Source: Rhizoclosmatium globosum (lineage: Eukaryota > Chytridiomycota > Chytridiomycetes > Chytridiales > Chytriomycetaceae). From it: a DNA stretch of 28,518 bases. Each line of letters opens with the position of its first letter. The first letter of the stretch is position 1. The translations under genes were made by a program, and so were the position numbers. Below, piece by piece: positions 1-9,468 of the stretch. Under the pieces are notes generated by a model, which worked only from the letters and a program-made list of their open reading frames with translations, was not told the DNA's origin and did no database searches. The stretch lies in NCBI GenBank assembly GCA_002104985.1, contig MCGO01000350.1, positions 1 through 28,518 on the forward strand. The letters are read 5' to 3'.

Positions 1-509
1 TTGCCATCGCAATGTTTGTTGGAGGAATCACAATGTCCATCATTCTCTCCCGAATCTTGGACTACACAAAAGCTCATACCACTGCCATGAAAGTTCTCAC
101 AGCCATGCTTGTTCTTGGAACCTCATTGTTTTATTACGCCGTTGTTGCCACAAACCAAGAAATTCTATGCTACGTTTCTTGTACCTTGGTAGGTATGGCC
201 GCAATGCCAATGGTTTCGTTGTCGATGGAAATAGCAGCAGAAGCAACATTCCCAGTTCCTGAGGCGACTTCATCCGGAACTTTGATTCTTGTTTCCCAAA
301 CGTTTATTGTTATCTTTATTTTCGTAACGAATGGACTCGCTGAGTCAGGAACGGGGAAAATGTGGAGGTCGCTTGTGTTTCTCATTACGGTGTCAAGCGT
401 TTCTCTTGTGGCGAGCTTATTTTACCGTGCGACTAATCGACGAATTGAGCTTGAGAAGCAGCATGCAATGAATTTACTAGTTGTGGGTGTGCCAAAAGAT
501 GAAGAATAA
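1..509 (+). CDS. MFS transporter, FLVCR/SLC49-like (copy 1, 3' part)
   Basis: This is the C-terminal part (about 168 residues) of a major-facilitator transporter; the 5' part lies outside the window. The frame is open from base 3 to the TAA at 507-509. The loop DYTKAHTTAMKV, several hydrophobic segments and the motif MEIAAEATFPVPEATSSG align with the two complete paralogues downstream (1783-3330 and 3432-4952). In animal FLVCR/SLC49 proteins the same place reads like 'FE.A.E.TYP..E..SSG'. Family members export or import small organic solutes such as heme or choline across membranes; the substrate here is unknown. Unlike copies 2 and 3, this copy has no intron inside the P-V-x-E-A-T motif. The stop codon lies inside an AATAAA at 505-510, so the 3' UTR is probably very short. 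Confidence 0.8.
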   Translation, partial: AIAMFVGGITMSIILSRILDYTKAHTTAMKVLTAMLVLGTSLFYYAVVATNQEILCYVSCTLVGMAAMPMVSLSMEIAAEATFPVPEATSSGTLILVSQTFIVIFIFVTNGLAESGTGKMWRSLVFLITVSSVSLVASLFYRATNRRIELEKQHAMNLLVVGVPKDEE

Positions 510-546
510 AGGAGGAATCTCTTATCACTTAAATAACCTTACGTAA

Positions 547-1673
547 ATGACGACAACCACGTCAGTTCCGCTGTCACCCGGCGACATTGCCATGAACGAG
601 TTCTGCGGCATCTCCACGGCCACGTACTATCCAGGCCAACTGCCAATCGACTTTCTGCGTAAACGAACCACCGAAATCATTGAAAAGAACCCGTGGCTCA
701 CTTCAACCCTCAAAAAGAACACGCAATCAAACACTCTCTGCGCAGTATTCTCCTCTGATCCAGTTCAATCCGAGGACTACTTCAACGTTGTGAACGTACC
801 CGCTTTCGAACCATCCTTCCAAAGTGCATCACGGGCCTGAAAGACTTTCAAATCAGAAAGGGAAAAGAGTGTATCGACAACGATGAGAAGTTGTTCAAAG
901 TGACTGTTGTTTCTGTTGGTGACAGCAAGACTGAGACTGTGCTTATTGTCTCTCTTTCTCACACTTTGGCTGATGGCTTCACCTTCTATTCAATCTATTC
1001 AATGTTCGAAAAGACACCTTATCCAATGATCTTTGAGCGTGTTGACGGGTTCGCGGATCAGAGTAAAGAAGTCCTTGGCGCGGGATTGTACTCGTTCCTC
1101 ACTTCTGCTGGCTTCATTTCAGGTGTGGTTGCAAACTTGGCGACTGCGCCTCCACCTATTGTTCAGTATGAGATTGATTTGGGTGTTATCGAGAAGGAGA
1201 AGGAGAAGGCCAAGAAGGATGTTGACTATGTGTCAACAAACGATGTTGTCACGAGTACATTCTTATCAAACTCGGGAATCAATTACGGGATGATGGCTTT
1301 GAATATGCGGGGACGTGTCTCATCTGTCACGAATAACCATGCAGGGAACTATGAAGGTTCTATTGTCTTGATGCCTGCAAACTTTGAATCCCCTGCTTTT
1401 GTGCGAACAGCGCTCAAGAAATTCAAATTGGACGCGTTCCCAACGTTCTTGCAGGCATGTCTTGGTAAGAATGCGGTTGTTTCGAATTGGGCTTCGTTTC
1501 ATCATGACTTGAAGTTTGAGGGAGGGTTGAAGCCTGTGGATCATCATCCTTTGGAAAGAGATTCTGTGCATATGATATGGTCGACTGGGATTATTTACAA
1601 GCCTACTGCGGAACGATTGGCGTTGTTGTATGGAGACACGAAGAAGGCGAATGGAGTGAACCTCTTTCAATAA
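547..1673 (+). CDS. acyltransferase-fold protein (HXXXDG), frame-broken
   Basis: Two overlapping reading frames together encode about 375 residues. The first (ATG 547, stop at 838-840) begins MTTTTSVPLSPGDIAMNE and runs to about residue 90. The second is open through 805-1673 and carries SLSHTLADGFTFY. The HTLADG in it fits the HXXXDG catalytic motif of the BAHD / condensation / chloramphenicol-acetyltransferase-like superfamily, where His is the general base for acyl transfer. The C-terminal DFGWG motif typical of plant BAHD enzymes is not visible. The frame changes between about 800 and 835. A one-base indel explains it best; a weak intron (GTGAAC or GTACCC donor, acceptor near 860) is a poorer alternative. 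It lies 37 bp after the first transporter, and its TAA overlaps an AATAAA (1669-1674). It could be a pseudogene, a sequencing error, or a gene with an unusual intron. Confidence 0.6.
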
Positions 1674-1782
1674 ATTGCGGTTAAGGAATTAAGTGGAGAT
1701 CCCTTTTCTGAAACGTGCCATCTCGTGTTTTTCGCTTGTTCTGAAATATGTTCTTGAAACAAACCTGTTTCTAAATTTACCA

Positions 1783-3330
1783 ATGGCTAACATGACATCC
1801 AACATCGAGTCTGCAACGCACAAAGAAAGTCATACAAAGTTCAAATTGTATCCTTGGCGCTTCGCTGTTGTGACAGGTGAGCAGGTTACACAAGTGATTA
1901 ATGATGTAAGCTTTCCATCTAGTTACTGAAACACACAAACTTTCTATACAGCCATCTTCTTTGTTATTCTTGTCAATGTGATGCAATTCGGGGCGTATGG
2001 AAGCATTACTCCAACCGTTGCGAAGCATTATGACACCGAAGATTGGGTAATCAACAACTTGAATGTATGGAACCTTGCCGCTTTCTTTTTCAGCGTGTAT
2101 CCAGGAACCTGGTTATTGGATGTGTAAGTTTGTATTTATTCTTGCAATTGGTTGAAGACTTCCAATGTTTGGAATAGGTATGGCCTTCGACCTGCAATTA
2201 TCACTGCAGCTGGTTTGAATGCTTTTGGCGCTTTGTTGAGGTGGCTCAGTTTCGCATCTGATTCCCAGACAACAAAGCTGGGTTTATTGAGTGCTGGTTC
2301 GTTTATTATTGGAGCTTCTTCTCCTTTATCTGCGGATGCGGTAACGAAAGCTGCTGCTCATTGGTTCTCCGGTGAAGGCAGATTAACGGCCAATGCTGTC
2401 ATGTCTCTGGCCACACCGATTGGCGGCGCTCTAGGTAAAAGGCCTACGAATCCTTTTCCGTGATTAATAGCGGAACTTCCACAGGCCTCCTTCTCGGCCC
2501 CCAAATCGTAAACAACGATCCAAACAACGTTGATTTCTTCAACATGATTCTCTTCATCCTCTCCCTCGTTCTCGGTCTCGCTTCCCTCCTTGTATTCAAC
2601 AACCCAACTACACCACCTTCCCAAAGCGCTGAGAAGGGGACTATGGAATTCAAGCAAGGTCTTAACCAGATTTTTAAGAACGGCGGGTTCTGGATTCTTG
2701 TTGTTGTGTTCACTGGTGTGTATGCTTCGTTTCAGTTGATTTCGACGTTCTTGTCGAATTACGTGACGCCATATGGGTTCAGTGAAGATGATTCGGGGAA
2801 TTTCGGGGTGACAGTAGTTGGGTCTGGGATTGTAGCGGCGATAATTGCGGGTGTAATTCTTGACCGAACCAAAGCACACAAGGTTGCGTTGAAGGTGCTT
2901 TCTGTTGTCATGTGTTTGGGATGCATTGGGCTTTACTTTGGAACTACCAACTCGAACCTTGTTTTGGTGTTTGTTTCGTCGGCGTTGATTGGGATTGGTG
3001 GATTACCCTTGATGAGTATTTCATTTGAGTTGGGAGCTGAGGCGACGTATCCTGTTGGTAAGAATTGAAGCTGTGATTTAGTAATTTACTTATTTTGGTT
3101 CAGCGGAGGCAACGAGTACTGGGCTCCTGATGACAGTTTCTCAAGTCTTTACCATCTCCATGATTTTTGTTACAAACGCGTTGGCGGAGTCGAGGTCAGG
3201 AAAGCTGTGGAAAGGATTGATATGTGTAATTGCTTTGTCGTTTGTTGCGATGGTTGGTTCGTTCGCTTACACAAGTGATAATCGAAGAATTGAGATGGAA
3301 AAGTCCGACACTTCGAATAGCTTGGAGTAA
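1783..3330 (+). CDS. MFS transporter, FLVCR/SLC49-like (copy 2)
   Basis: Five exons: 1783-1876, 1952-2123, 2178-2434, 2485-3057 and 3104-3330, giving 440 residues. Introns are 46-75 bp with GTGAGC, GTAAGT, GTAAAA and GTAAGA donors. The short cytosolic N-terminus leads into YPWRF and the first membrane helix. The loop LDVYGLRPAIITAAG is the MFS loop 2-3 signature, and LDRTKAHKVALKV is its pseudo-repeat between helices 8 and 9. Then follow FELGAEATYP and STGLLMTVSQVF, which resemble FLVCR/SLC49 helices 10-11. Twelve membrane helices are expected from the length and hydrophobicity. The alternative upstream GTG at 1693 would add a hydrophobic extension absent from copy 3, so ATG 1783 is preferred. 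It is a tandem paralogue of 3432-4952. The substrate is unknown. Confidence 0.85.
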
Positions 3331-3431
3331 AGTGCTCAATTCATAAAATTAATTTGGGTGTCTGGGCATTTCTTGTTTTCACAGTTTTCATAGTTCGAGA
3401 AGAATCCCACCGTAATGCAAACTTTCCCACA

Positions 3432-4952
3432 ATGGACAGGAATAAGCAAAGTCAGCAGAGTGCATCCGAGTTCAAGCTCTATCCATGGAGATTTGTTGTA
3501 GTCACAGGTCTATTGTTACTTATCACGATTATCAAAGTCCTAACAACATCGCCCTACCAAAGCAATCTTCTTTGTGATATTCGCCAACGTGATGCAGTTC
3601 GCCGCTTACGGAAGCGTCACACCCACCGTCGCGAAACACTACGAAGTTGGGAACTTTACCATCAATTCACTCAACATCTGGAATATGGCAGCCTTCTTTC
3701 CGGCAGTATACCCTTCAACATGGCTCCTTGACACGTATGAAACCCATTTATTTCGATATTCCTAGTTTGATACTTGCTCTTGTCAGACATGGGCTCCGTC
3801 CCGCCATCATCTCAGCTGGCTTCATAAACGCGTTTGGGTCTATGCTACGATGGCTCAGTTTTGCTGCTAGTTCTACTGATATGAAACTGAATATGTTGTA
3901 CGCTGGGTCAGCCATAATAGGCGTTGCGAGTCCATTGTCTGCTGATGGTTTGTTCCGTTTCATCCACCATCAACAATGAATTCAACCTAAACACTTGCAG
4001 CTGTTACGAAAGCTGCTGCGCGATGGTTTTCTGGAGAAGGGCGTTTGACGGCAAATGCAGTTATGGGATTAGCGACTCCACTTGGAGGTGCAGCCGGTCT
4101 CTTGATGGGTCCTATGATCGTTTCTGGTGATCCAAATAACGTCGACACGTTTAATTGTGTTCTGTTTGCTTGTTCGGTTGGGTTTGGACTTATGTCATTC
4201 GCGGTCTTTAACGATCCACCTACTCCGCCGTCGGAAAGTGCGAAACAGGGAACAGTAGGATTTAAAGAAGGTCTTGGATTGATTGTTCGGAACAGTGGAT
4301 TTTGGATTCTGGTTGTTGTGTTTACAGGAGTGTTCAGCACGTTCCAGTTGATGACGACCTTTATATCGAATTATGTGACGCCTTATGGATTCAGTGAAGA
4401 AGATGCGGGGAATTTCGGGGTGGCGCTTGTGTTAAGTGGTATTGTCGCTGCGGTCTTGGTTGGGTTGTTGTGTGACAAGACGAAATCCCATCAAGTAGCA
4501 GTAAAGGTGTTGTCTGTGATACTGGCCGTCGGAACTATTTGTTTCTATTTTGGTGTGACGAATAGTACTGGTTGGCTGGTATATTTCGGGGCTGGATTGA
4601 TTGGAGTTGGTGGATTACCTGTGATGAGTTTGTGTATGGAGCTTGGGGCTGAATGTACTTGGCCAGTTGGTAAGGCGCAAACCACGATTTCTGATGTTAA
4701 TCGCTTTTTTACACAGCCGAGGGGACATCAACGGGAATATTGATGACTATTTCACAGATGTTCACAATTATTGTGATATTCGTGACCAATTCTCTGACAG
4801 AACCAGTGACAGGAAAGCTTTGGAAGGCATTATTTATTGGAATTACATTGGCTGGAATATCTGTTGTTGGTTCAATATTTTACCAGACGGAAAACAAACG
4901 AATACTACTGGAGCGGGAAGTCACAGAAGGCCAAGGTCTGGCTATTCTGTAA
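3432..4952 (+). CDS. MFS transporter, FLVCR/SLC49-like (copy 3)
   Basis: Five exons: 3432-3507, 3563-3734, 3787-3947, 4001-4669 and 4717-4952, giving 437 residues. The first intron ends in an unusual CCAAAG acceptor. Landmarks match copy 2: YPWRF at the first helix, DTHGLRPAIISAG after helix 2, CDKTKSHQVAVKV in the central loop and MELGAECTWPVAEGTSTG near helices 10-11. Exon 2 is 172 nt in both copies and introns 1, 2 and the last are at equivalent positions. The third intron differs: here it splits S-A-D | A-V-T-K, while copy 2 is uninterrupted there and instead has an intron after G-G-A-L. It starts 101 bp after copy 2. It is probably an integral plasma- or organelle-membrane solute transporter; the substrate is unknown. 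Confidence 0.85.
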
Positions 4953-5025
4953 TTTATTTTGAAGCATTGAATATCTATAAAGTATGGGTGATATCTTTTG
5001 ATTTTCAAACCTTTCACAACCTCCA

Positions 5026-6661
5026 ATGCGACGGGTTGTTTCACTCGCCGTCCTCGCGGCCTTCTACCTCTATTTCTACCACCAAGGGCCCGTGTTCAGT
5101 GGCGAGTACAAGATTCTCGGGCTGAATGCGGCACCGGAAGCCACTGTTGTTGGATTCACGGCGACGGGATACGAGTCGCTCCGAGGGCTGTTGAAGAAGG
5201 GATACGCGGACGGCGACGACCTTGGCAGTCAAGTGTCGGTGTATGGTGAGTGTTTGTTGAACTTGGTTGAACTTGGTTGAACTTGGTTGAAGCTGACTCG
5301 ATTGATTCAGTTGGCGGAAACCTGGTTGCTGAACTGGCAGGCGGATTCACAGACAAGACGTACTCAACTCAGTACAACATTAATACCCTCCAACAAGTAT
5401 TCTCTTCCTCAAAGTTTGTCACGAGCATGGTCTTTCTGCACTTGATTGATACAGGGAGACTCAAACTATCGGATCCTGTCGTTAAATACTGGCCTGAGTT
5501 CGGAGAAGGTGGGAAAGAGCATGTTACCGTTGGACTGTTATTGCAGCATCACGGCGGTGTGGCGTTTTTGGACAAGGAACGCGTTCCGACGCTTGAAGAA
5601 ATGCTGGATTTGGACGTTCTTGCTGCAAAGATTGCAGGCCAGCCTCACAACTTTGGAGGAAAGCCAGTGAGTGCGTATCACGCTGTAACGCGTGGATGGT
5701 ATCTGAACGAAGTCGCCAGACGCGCAACGGGAGGAATGTCTGTACGTCAAATTATGTACAAAGAAATCCTTCCCAAACTGAATGGAGGAAACAAAGTGTT
5801 TGGTGTGGAGGACCCGCTTAGCAATGGGAGCTTTCCTTACGAGTTTCATTACGGGATTCCAGACACACCTGAGGCATTAGCACATTCTGTCCGATCTCGA
5901 GTGGTACAGCTGGATTCTTCTCCTATCTGGTACAGATTGGTGCACATTCTTACACCAGCGTGGGTTTCCAAACTTTTTGGACAAGGTTCAGTTCCCACTG
6001 CACTCATCAAAGCCGTGTTCTTGAAAGGGAGCGTTCAAAATAAGGCACTCTTTGGGTCAGGGTATGTTCGTCTTTTATTTAAAAGTCTGTCTTCGTTTAA
6101 CCTTTTTTAAACAGCCCAGCTTTCGTTCACAACAAAATGTTCCCATGGTCATACAACGACCCGACCTCACGTCGATCCGAGTCTCCTTCCTTCAACGGAC
6201 TCACGAACGCACGCACCCTTGCTAGGATTGCAGAGCTTGTACGTCGCTCAAGAACAGCGCACGCATTTGTTTCCCCTGCAACTTTCAACGCGTCTTTTGC
6301 CACTCGTCCACCCGGCATTGACCGCGTCATCAATCGTGAAATCACGTTCGCTAAAATTGGTGTTGGATATTTCACGAAAGGGTTTGGCATTGGAACCAAG
6401 TGGGAGACTGGTACCACAGAGCGGTTCTATGGATGGAGTGGAGCAGGTGGGAGTTTGGTCTGGTTTGAATTGGACTATGGAATAAGTTTTGCATTCTCGC
6501 CAAATTATTCAGGGTTACAGGCTGTGGGTGATCAGCGGAGTTGGAGGTTGATTGGTGAAGTATTGAGGATTGTGAAGGAGAAACGGAAGAAGGAAGTCGT
6601 TGAAGAGAACTTTGTTGATGAACATAATGAAGTGAATGAAAATGGAAAGGACGAGTTGTGA
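5026..6661 (+). CDS. serine beta-lactamase-fold hydrolase with signal and KDEL
   Basis: Three exons (5026-5245, 5311-6061, 6115-6661) encode 505 residues. The N-terminus MRRVVSLAVLAAFYLYFY looks like a signal peptide or signal anchor. The fold is that of class C beta-lactamases, LACTB-like proteins and family VIII esterases. The catalytic motif is S105-S-S-K108 in VFSSSKFVTSM. Y196 in SAYHAVTRGW sits at the second motif, and LLLQHHGG and GWSGAGGS match further conserved elements, the latter at the KTG-like position. Catalysis is predicted to use the Ser105 nucleophile on an ester or amide. The protein ends in acidic sequence followed by K-D-E-L, the ER-retrieval signal, so an ER-lumenal enzyme is inferred. 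It starts 73 bp after the third transporter. An AATAAA (6661-6666) overlaps the TGA by one base. Confidence 0.82.
5254..5290 (+). repeat. 10-bp tandem repeat inside an intron
   Basis: Three exact copies of acttggttga occupy 5261-5290, preceded by a partial unit (ttgttga, 5254-5260). The array sits inside intron 1 (5246-5310) of the beta-lactamase-fold gene, between the GTGAGT donor and the branch/acceptor region (gctgac...ttcag). Length changes here would alter intron size only. Confidence 0.9.
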
Positions 6662-6666
6662 ATAAA

Positions 6667-7017
6667 TGTTGATAAAACAATGCGCTGATTACTTTCTTTT
6701 CATCAATCGCTTGTTGAAAAATAACTGACAGAATATATGGAGTTCTCTGCGCACAAAATAGCAACTGATATGTACAGTAGCACGATGTCAGGGCCATCAT
6801 ACTTGGGAGTTGCCTGCTTGGAGAGGCCCTCTTGAGACTGAGGCTACAAGTTCTTTCCTAGCGTTTACAAATGTGCAAAGCGGCTCAAAACTTATTGCCC
6901 GGACATAAATGAATACTGCGCATGGACCGTGGGTGTATTTCAGAACGCATGCGTATTCTTTGTCCCTTGCAGTTAACCAGCAGTATCCCCACCTTTCCAG
7001 TTGTTAACGCCGCCGCC
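6667..7017. other. intergenic stretch, no gene seen
   Basis: About 350 bp between the end of the beta-lactamase-fold gene and the tRNA-Glu gene. Open frames here are short and lack family resemblance, splice continuity or codon structure. No repeat or structured RNA was recognised. Confidence 0.6.
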
Positions 7018-7021
7018 AAAA
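7018..7021 (-). terminator. Pol III T-run after tRNA-Glu
   Basis: Four A on the plus strand give TTTT on the minus strand, four bases beyond the discriminator base of the tRNA-Glu gene, as expected for RNA polymerase III termination. Confidence 0.65.
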
Positions 7022-7024
7022 GCG

Positions 7025-7096
7025 CTCCCAGACGGGGAATTGAACCCCGGTCGCCACCGTGAGAGGGTGGAATCTTAGCCACTAGACGATCTAGGA
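7025..7096 (-). tRNA. tRNA-Glu (anticodon CUC)
   Basis: A 72-nt intronless tRNA on the minus strand. The acceptor stem TCCTAGA/TCTGGGA pairs fully with one G-T pair. The anticodon stem CCACC/GGTGG encloses loop CTCTCAC, giving anticodon CTC for Glu codon GAG. The T arm is CGGGG-TTCAATT-CCCCG, which includes the B box. The A box lies in TAGTGGCTAAG. The discriminator base is G, as in other eukaryotic tRNA-Glu. CCA is not encoded. Confidence 0.95.
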
Positions 7097-7429
7097 ATGT
7101 GATCCTGCAAATCATAAAATTAATTATAATTTCTTTAACTTCTTATAGAAACGCACCAAAACTAACTCCAACGCGTTAAAAGCGCGTAAAAGATAATTAG
7201 ATTGGCTATAAGTTAGAAGGCATGCAGTTTAGAAGTCTAGAATATAATAACTTCAAACCCACTGTTTCCCCCATGCGCTTTCCTTCAAACACTCTGATAT
7301 CCATCATATTTAACGCATTGAATAATTGGTTAGAGGAGGGAAACTCGTGAACTAGAGGGCACTTCGTGTGAATAGTGAATTCTTCCGTCCACCTTCCTTA
7401 CCCCAAACCACCACAACCGCCAACAAACT
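7097..7429. other. AT-rich spacer between tRNA genes
   Basis: About 330 bp with no convincing coding frame. It includes the 5' flank of tRNA-Glu and a short palindrome (aacgcgtt) near 7171. No other functional element was recognised. Confidence 0.5.
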
Positions 7430-7433
7430 AAAA
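7430..7433 (-). terminator. Pol III T-run after tRNA-Leu
   Basis: TTTT on the minus strand, four bases downstream of the tRNA-Leu discriminator base; a likely RNA polymerase III terminator. Confidence 0.65.
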
Positions 7434-7437
7434 CACG

Positions 7438-7519
7438 TGAGCAGAGTGGGATTCGAACCCACGCCTCCGGAGAGACCACGGCCTTAACGTGGCACCTTGG
7501 ACCGCTCGGTCATCTGCCC
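7438..7519 (-). tRNA. tRNA-Leu (anticodon AAG)
   Basis: An 82-nt intronless type II tRNA on the minus strand. The acceptor stem GGGCAGA/TCTGCTC pairs with one G-T pair, and the discriminator is A. The anticodon stem CCACG/CGTGG has loop TTAAGGC, giving anticodon AAG (read as IAG) for Leu CUN codons. A long variable arm (TCTCTCCGGAGGC region) is typical of tRNA-Leu. The T arm is GTGGG-TTCGAAT-CCCAC, and the A box is in the GACCGAGCGGTCCAAGG region. Confidence 0.95.
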
Positions 7520-7795
7520 AGATGACATTTCCGGAACCCGGAATAGAATATAAAGCTATGCATAAGACATTTGTATGGGCTCCACATATCACAATGTCTT
7601 CTTTTATTGACTTGACTGGTATTTACGTCAGTACCGCAGTGTTTGGTTCCTCAATAGGCTGTGTATCCAGAAAAAGGAGTCAAATGAACGTTTTAGATCT
7701 ACCAACTGTCTTCATTCTCTACAATACGGAACAAGTAATTATTGTCTTTGTGAAAAGGCGTATTGGTATAAAGCGAAAATATAAAATGCCAAAGA
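7520..7795. other. intergenic stretch, no gene seen
   Basis: About 275 bp of AT-rich DNA upstream of tRNA-Leu and downstream of the GPI-protein gene, both on the minus strand. It should hold the 3' end of the latter's transcript. The open plus-strand frame that crosses it begins inside the tRNA and has no coding features. Confidence 0.5.
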
Positions 7796-9324
7796 TTAAA
7801 ACAGTGCCAAGCTGATGATAACAACCAACACCCAAGCCTCCCATGAAATTCTCTTCACTCCGTTGCTTGTCGCAATATTGGTAGTGACTTTAGCAGTCGC
7901 TACCGCAGTCATAGTCGAAGGCACCACAAGTGTTTGAACAGGAATAACCGAAAATGTTGGTGAATACCAATACACCCATTGAGTTTTATCCTTATACGCT
8001 GCCTTGATACAATAGCTTGATCCTTTCGCCAAGGCAGGAACAGTTACTTTCGCAGTGAGGTCTGCGAATTTAGCGGTGGTTGGAAGTGTTCCATTTGCAA
8101 GGGATTGTACATTTTGAGGGTTGCTGCAGTCTGCGATTTCGAAAGCGGTTGTCGCGTTTAGGAAGGCGTCGGATGGGATGCCTTTGATTTGCCAGATAAT
8201 TTGCTGTGAAGGCGAAGTTAATATAAATTAAAACATAATAATGCTGGTTGATTGAGCTTACGAGAGTTGAGCCGATTTGATAGACAGACCCGTTGGCTGG
8301 ACTTGTGATGGATAGTCCAGTTCCTGATGGCAAGTCCGGTTTAATTAGTGTTGGCGGTGGAAGTGTTGATGTTTTTATTGTTGATGCCGTAAATATCGAA
8401 GAGCTCGTCTGTGGGGGAGTTGGGGTTGGAGTTGGTGCAAAGGACTTTGTCGATATCGAACTCGTCAATGGAACTGGAATCGTTGAGACGCTCGGCGTAG
8501 GACTTGGAGATGGAGATGGTTTTGGCTTTGGAACAATACCAGCTGGTGGTCCAGTCGGCTTCGTTCCGCCAACACAGTACGGCATCATATATTGACTGTC
8601 TGCTTGAGCGTAATACACACAGTTGAAATCTGGCCACCCGTACGCGTTACTACAGACGTCAATCTTGACGACGATGTTGTTGTAACAAGCCACCATCATG
8701 TTGAGATTGAGATCGAAATCGTAACTGCACGCGTATACTCCGTTTAAAGTGCATGAGTCTCCAGGGTAAATACTAATTGGGGGTGTGTATGGTTTTATGG
8801 TTGGAATGACCACAGGCACTTTTGTTGTTGTTGCAACAAAGACTGATGAGGGTACTAATCCAGGTGTGAATACTGGGGCAGATGCTGGCGTTGATATGGG
8901 ATTGAGGGCCGGTGTAGGTACTGGTGTTGTTACGGAAGTTAAAGCAGGTATTTTGTAACCTTGAGGAGGTCCCGTTGGCTTCTGTTTGAATGCTGTTTAG
9001 TTTCAACGGTGGAGCAACAGGAATACTTGACCGATCCTCCAACACAGTAGGGCATCATGAATGGGCTGTTGGTTTGCGCATAATAAACGCACGAGTAATC
9101 AGGGAATGGGTCTCCTATTCCAGGACAAGCGTCGATTGTCACAACTACGCCATTGAAACATGCAACGATCGTATTCAGGTTTCTGATTAGGTCGTATCCA
9201 CATGCATATGTGGCTTCTAGTGAGCAAGCGTCACCAGGATAAATCGAAATTCTATGAGTCCAGATATTGAATCAAAGCTGGGTGTGTAGATGAATGAAAC
9301 TTACGGAGGTACGTATGCAGACAT
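7796..9324 (-). CDS. GPI-anchored surface protein: two Cys-rich modules + KNH domain
   Basis: Four exons on the minus strand (9324-9305, 9251-9032, 8981-8262, 8203-7796) encode 455 residues. The order is a short N-terminus ending V-P-P; Cys module A (six Cys, from YPGDACSLEATYACGYD to MMPYC); a Pro/Thr/Val-rich linker; Cys module B (YPGDSCTLNGVYACSYD to MMPYC); a long Ser/Thr/Pro linker; and a domain opening LSITSPANGSVYQIGSTL with W-Q-I-K-G after the last intron. That last domain matches the Kre9/Knh1-type Ser-Thr-rich GPI-anchored family (PF10342). The C-terminus is hydrophobic (WEAWVLVVIISLALF) after a small polar stretch, as for a GPI-attachment signal. A cell-wall or plasma-membrane outer-face location is inferred. 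The weak point is the start: ATG 9324 has no signal peptide after it, so an upstream exon may be missing. Confidence 0.75.
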
Positions 9325-9468
9325 TCTTGGGTTTTTTAGTTGAATGATTTGTTTTGTTTTGCGTTCTAGTTTACAAAAGAACTCTTGCCTTGTTTTGATT
9401 GGTGTATGTAAACGATTGGTGAAAACCATCACTATAAAAAGCCTAAAGTATATCTATAGCACGTCATT

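Noticed and set aside
5254..5290. Tandem 10-mers as a CRISPR-like array
   Set aside because: There are no spacers, the unit is 10 bp, and the setting is a eukaryotic intron; it is a simple minisatellite.
7489..7815. Plus-strand open frame of 108 codons
   Set aside because: It starts inside the tRNA-Leu gene on the opposite strand and has no coding signature.
8204..8261. Possible frameshift between the two halves of the KNH domain
   Set aside because: A 58-bp intron (GTAAGC ... TTCACAG) joins G-S-T-L to Q-I-I-W-Q-I-K-G in frame, and the remainder reads cleanly to the stop.
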